Below are positions 13,135 through 15,758 of a stretch of 15,758 bases of DNA, one piece after another. This DNA comes from JAKEGN01 sp964465665 (lineage in GTDB: Bacteria > Pseudomonadota > Gammaproteobacteria > Steroidobacterales > Woeseiaceae): assembly GCA_964465665.1 (NCBI GenBank), contig CAYXKM010000281.1, positions 1-15,758 of the forward strand. Reading direction: 5' to 3'. The notes under the pieces are model-generated. The model was not told the origin of the DNA. It saw nothing but the letters and a program-made list of their open reading frames with translations, and did no database searches. Both the position numbers and the translations under genes were made by a program. The first letter of the stretch is position 1. Each line of letters opens with the position of its first letter.

Positions 13135-15354
13135 TCAGATCTTCCGGACCCGCGCCCGCAGGCTTTCGAGGTCTTCAGCTTTTTCAGCCTGCATGAGGCT
13201 CTCGCGCATCTGCTCGAGGTAATGCTGCAACTCGTCGGCCATCAACCCGAATCGCGGATCCTTGCGGATGCTGTCAAGGTAAGGATCCATTTCAAGCAAC
13301 CAGCCGTCGAAGAAAATCGAACCGCGGTAGCCCTGGTCCAGCGCATCGCGAAGCGCAGTCAGTGCATCTTCTGTGCGCCCGAGCAATGCATAGATCTGCA
13401 CATCGCGGATTCCAAATCCGAAAGTGCCGACGCGGGGCAGATCTCGAAGCGCCTGGAGCGAGGCATTCAACAGTTCGACAGCTTTGTCTTTATGACCTTC
13501 GCGTTGTTCGATATAAGCCAGTTTCACGGCATCTCGAGCGGTGTTGCGATCAATGGTTATCCTGGCATCGCTGCCGAGTATCGGACTGGACTCCAGCGTG
13601 TACTTCCTGGCCGAGCTGAAATCGCCGGCGAGCAGGGCGGTGTCGGCTGCCAGGATATTGACGAACTTTGCCGGAATGTCGCCCTTTTCCAGGGCTTTGA
13701 CAAACTCCTGGTGTGATTCGGCATATCGCGCGTCCAGCAACATTCTGAATGCGTCTGCCAGTCCGTAAAATGGATGCGACGGCGGGATCGAATCCACCGC
13801 CGCACGGGCTCTCTCGAACTCGCCGAGCTCGATCAGGAGGCCGATATTCATATTGTGGCCAGTGGTCGCGTCGTTGCCGACCTCGATGGCTTTCTGATGC
13901 CAGGCATAAGCCTCGTCGAGCCGCCCGAGGCCCCAGAGTTGCACCGCGATGTACTCGAAGACTGTCGGCCAATCGCTGTGAATCCGGATCGCTTCCAGCC
14001 ACAGTTGCAGTGCTTCTTCGGACTGGCCTCTCTTGGCGTAGATCATCGGCAGGTTCGAGTACGGTATGCGCGCCAGAGGGTCGAGTTCCATGGACCTCTG
14101 GTATAACTCGATGGCCTCGTCCAGACGTTCCTCACCGTCGCGCAAAGAAGCGAACCACATGTACGCACTGACGTGATTCGCATTCAGTGCGATGGCGCGA
14201 CGAAATGCAGTTTCAGCTTCGATGTTTTCGGGTCCGAGGCGCGTGTCGCCCCAGATAGTTGATTTCAACAGGCCGAGTATGGCGTAGGCGTCGGCCAGGT
14301 TCGGGTCCAATTCGAGAGCACGATCGATGCTGGCCTGCGCCATTGCAATCGCTTCGGTCTCCGGGAGATCCTGGTGATTGATCAGCAGCAACAACGTACT
14401 TTCGGCCAGGCCCGCATGCGCGTCGGCATAGTTCGGATCCAGGGCGATCGCTTCCTGGAACTGATTCCGCGCCGTGCGGATGGTTTCCAGACGGCGTTCA
14501 TAAAGGTTGCTCTTCGCCACGGTGAAAAGGCGGTATGCACGCAAGTCTCGTGTAGGCACCACGGCCATGCGCACTTGTTCGTCCGGCGACAATGTCGCTT
14601 GCAGGGCGTTGGCCACCGCCTCGGATACTTCACTCTGAATGGAGAATATATTCTGAATCGTCAGCGGCCGGTCGTAGGTCTGAGCCCAGAGGTGTTCATC
14701 GCTTCGCGCATCTATCAATTGCAAATTGATACGAACATTGTCGCCGACCCGCTGTACCGCTCCCTCGAGTATGGTATCGACGTTGAGTTCCGCGGCGATT
14801 TCGCGAAGGTTTCGGTTCTGGTCCCTGTAGCCCATCACAGATGTACGTGAGGTGACTTTCAGCGCCTTGATATTGGCAAGCTTGGTCAGCAGGTCATCGT
14901 GGATACCGTCGGCGAACAGCCGATTCTCCGGATTCTCGCTGCGACTGGTGAACGGCAACACTGCGATCGAGCGCCCGGCAGCGCCAGTTGCGGCCTCGTC
15001 GCTGCGTATGCCGGTTACGTTGAACGTGATCGAGACAGCCAATGCGATGACGAGCAGCGCGATGATGGCATAGTTCATTTTCTGCCGTGCAGCGGGATCG
15101 ACCGGCGCAGCCCGGTCCACGTTCCTGTCGAGACGTACGCCATCCGGAGTCAGCTCGAATACCCATGCGAACACGACGGAGACCACGAATCCGCCGATGA
15201 CGGCGACGACATACACCTGGAAGAATCGCTCGGAAGCGCCAAACGTCGGCAAGAGTACCGAGCCGGCTTCGATAATGATCCACGCTACCAGTGCGTAGGC
15301 GGTCGCAACACGAAAAACATTGCGTCGTTTGAGTTCGGCGATGAAGCGTTGCAT
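13135..15354 (-). CDS. membrane protein with FlgO/TolB-N-like domain and TPR repeats
   Basis: A 739-residue membrane protein. The N terminus ('FIAELKRRNVFRVATAYALV') opens a region with three likely membrane helices (about 15-36, 45-66 and 94-113). Residues 128-255 form a FlgO/TolB-N-like domain ('SIAVLPFTSRSE', 'LFADGIHDDLLTKLANI', 'ILEGAVQRVGDNVRINLQLI', 'LWAQTYDR'), the arrangement found in bacterial adenylate-cyclase-like and CadC-like TPR proteins; no cyclase or DNA-binding domain is present here. Residues about 270-560 hold several TPR units, for example 'AFRRAIALNANHVSAYMWFA' and 'AIELYQRSMELDP', with more helical repeats to about 680. Such proteins probably act as scaffolds or sensors. 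The start is fixed by the family N terminus, but there is no Shine-Dalgarno; a TATAAT lies just 8 bases before the ATG, implying a leaderless message. It is first in the minus-strand run of hydrolases. Confidence 0.85.
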   Translation of the reverse strand: MQRFIAELKRRNVFRVATAYALVAWIIIEAGSVLLPTFGASERFFQVYVVAVIGGFVVSVVFAWVFELTPDGVRLDRNVDRAAPVDPAARQKMNYAIIALLVIALAVSITFNVTGIRSDEAATGAAGRSIAVLPFTSRSENPENRLFADGIHDDLLTKLANIKALKVTSRTSVMGYRDQNRNLREIAAELNVDTILEGAVQRVGDNVRINLQLIDARSDEHLWAQTYDRPLTIQNIFSIQSEVSEAVANALQATLSPDEQVRMAVVPTRDLRAYRLFTVAKSNLYERRLETIRTARNQFQEAIALDPNYADAHAGLAESTLLLLINHQDLPETEAIAMAQASIDRALELDPNLADAYAILGLLKSTIWGDTRLGPENIEAETAFRRAIALNANHVSAYMWFASLRDGEERLDEAIELYQRSMELDPLARIPYSNLPMIYAKRGQSEEALQLWLEAIRIHSDWPTVFEYIAVQLWGLGRLDEAYAWHQKAIEVGNDATTGHNMNIGLLIELGEFERARAAVDSIPPSHPFYGLADAFRMLLDARYAESHQEFVKALEKGDIPAKFVNILAADTALLAGDFSSARKYTLESSPILGSDARITIDRNTARDAVKLAYIEQREGHKDKAVELLNASLQALRDLPRVGTFGFGIRDVQIYALLGRTEDALTALRDALDQGYRGSIFFDGWLLEMDPYLDSIRKDPRFGLMADELQHYLEQMRESLMQAEKAEDLESLRARVRKI

Positions 15355-15362
15355 GGGGGCGG

Positions 15363-15391
15363 ATTATAGGTGAAAGAGGGAATGCGGTGAC
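15363..15391 (-). promoter_or_regulatory. sigma-70-like promoter giving a near-leaderless transcript
   Basis: On the minus strand a perfect TATAAT occupies 15368-15363, with GTCACC (15391-15386; three of six matches) 17 bases upstream as a weak -35. Transcription would begin about 0-3 bases before the ATG at 15354, and the bases between are CCGCCCCC, with no ribosome-binding site. Confidence 0.5.
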
Positions 15392-15431
15392 GGTATTCGA
15401 TTATGCCCAGCCGGCACGGTTCCACGGCCTT

Positions 15432-15452
15432 GCGGCCACGGGCTGTGGCCGC
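15432..15452. other. perfect 8-bp inverted repeat between divergent genes
   Basis: GCGGCCAC (15432-15439) and GTGGCCGC (15445-15452) are exact reverse complements around the five bases GGGCT. The repeat lies about 77 bases upstream of the TPR gene start and 63 bases upstream of the lipoprotein gene at 15516. No T-run follows on either strand, so a shared operator is more likely than a terminator. Confidence 0.6.
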
Positions 15453-15515
15453 GGCGGTAAATTGCTAAACTGGCGGGAGATTCGGCCAGCGGGAAATTTC
15501 CGACGGAGTTGCAAC

Positions 15516-15758
15516 ATGTTCATATTCAATCGCTACCTTCTGATCGCGATCGCCGTAGCCCTGGGATCCTGTGGCAAATCGCAGGAATCGTCGGTTGAGA
15601 CGTCGCCGGAGAGCGCACCGGCGGCAACGGAAAATGCGGACCTGTCCGGCGTAGCCAGAATTGTCGGCGAAGAAATCCGCTACGAAACGGGTGGCACTGA
15701 ACTGAAAGGTTACCTCGCTTACGACGCGGCGCGCACCGGTCCGCGCCCCGGTGTCCTC
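15516..15758 (+). CDS. N-terminal fragment of a dienelactone-hydrolase-type lipoprotein
   Basis: The first 81 codons of a gene cut by the right edge. It starts with a lipoprotein signal (MFIFNRYLLIAIAVALGSC; lipobox L16-G-S-C19, glycine next), then a Ser/Glu/Ala-rich linker (residues 20-45), then 'VGEEIRYETGGTELKGYLAY' and 'DAARTGPRPGVL'. The last part is the opening of the dienelactone hydrolase family, where 'G..L.GYLAYD......RPGVLVVHEWWG' normally follows; the catalytic Cys-Asp-His triad lies beyond the window. Expected activity is ester or lactone hydrolysis by an envelope-anchored alpha/beta hydrolase. GGAG lies 7 bases before the ATG. It diverges from the TPR gene. The family call rests on the short opening motif only. 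Confidence 0.7.
   Translation, partial: MFIFNRYLLIAIAVALGSCGKSQESSVETSPESAPAATENADLSGVARIVGEEIRYETGGTELKGYLAYDAARTGPRPGVL

Overview
This looks like a chromosomal stretch from a GC-rich gammaproteobacterium with a peptide- or amino-acid-scavenging lifestyle. The evidence is the DUF4389 and DUF4442 families, the FlgO/TPR membrane protein with an 'AELKRRNVFRVA' type N terminus, and many exported hydrolases with Sec or lipoprotein signals. A marine-sediment lineage such as Woeseiaceae or a Steroidobacteraceae relative would fit, but that placement is an impression and not a computed result. I see no tRNA, rRNA, CRISPR array, transposase or integrase. Almost all of the window is coding, and no gene-free gap exceeds about 165 bases.

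Layout, left to right. (1) 1-66, minus: signal-peptide start of an exported protein that runs off the left edge. (2) 204-1670, plus: a DUF2779 protein joining a Cas4-like PD-(D/E)XK/Fe-S module to a DnaQ-like exonuclease module. (3) 1710-4381, minus: two amidohydrolase-superfamily genes coupled by an ATGA overlap. The first is an intact lipoprotein enzyme. The second has the same fold but has lost every metal ligand I can align. (4) 4382-4538: divergent control region with six copies of a 12-bp near-palindromic tandem repeat. (5) 4539-6225, plus: a small secreted orphan, a hotdog-fold DUF4442 protein, a bL12-C-terminal-domain-like protein with a membrane tail, and a DUF4389 membrane protein. 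(6) 6260-7681, minus: an exported M20 peptidase. (7) 7824-8255, plus: a membrane-anchored coiled-coil protein. (8) 8283-15354, minus: a run of four genes read in the order FlgO/TPR membrane protein, YtcJ-like amidohydrolase, M19 dipeptidase, N-acyl-D-amino-acid deacylase-like protein. (9) 15516-15758, plus: start of a dienelactone-hydrolase-type lipoprotein cut by the right edge.

How the genes may work together: six exported C-N bond hydrolases or hydrolase relatives (three amidohydrolase genes of different families plus one inactive paralogue, M20 and M19) sit within about 11.5 kb. Four of them carry lipoboxes. M19 dipeptidases tolerate D-residues at the C-terminal position, and the deacylase family acts on N-acyl-D-amino acids, so the right-hand block plausibly processes peptides or acylated amino acids containing D-residues, such as cell-wall debris, at the cell envelope. 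The substrate is inference. The two most unusual items are the two amidohydrolase-fold proteins with missing canonical metal ligands and the tandem palindromic array in the 4.4-4.5 kb divergent promoter.
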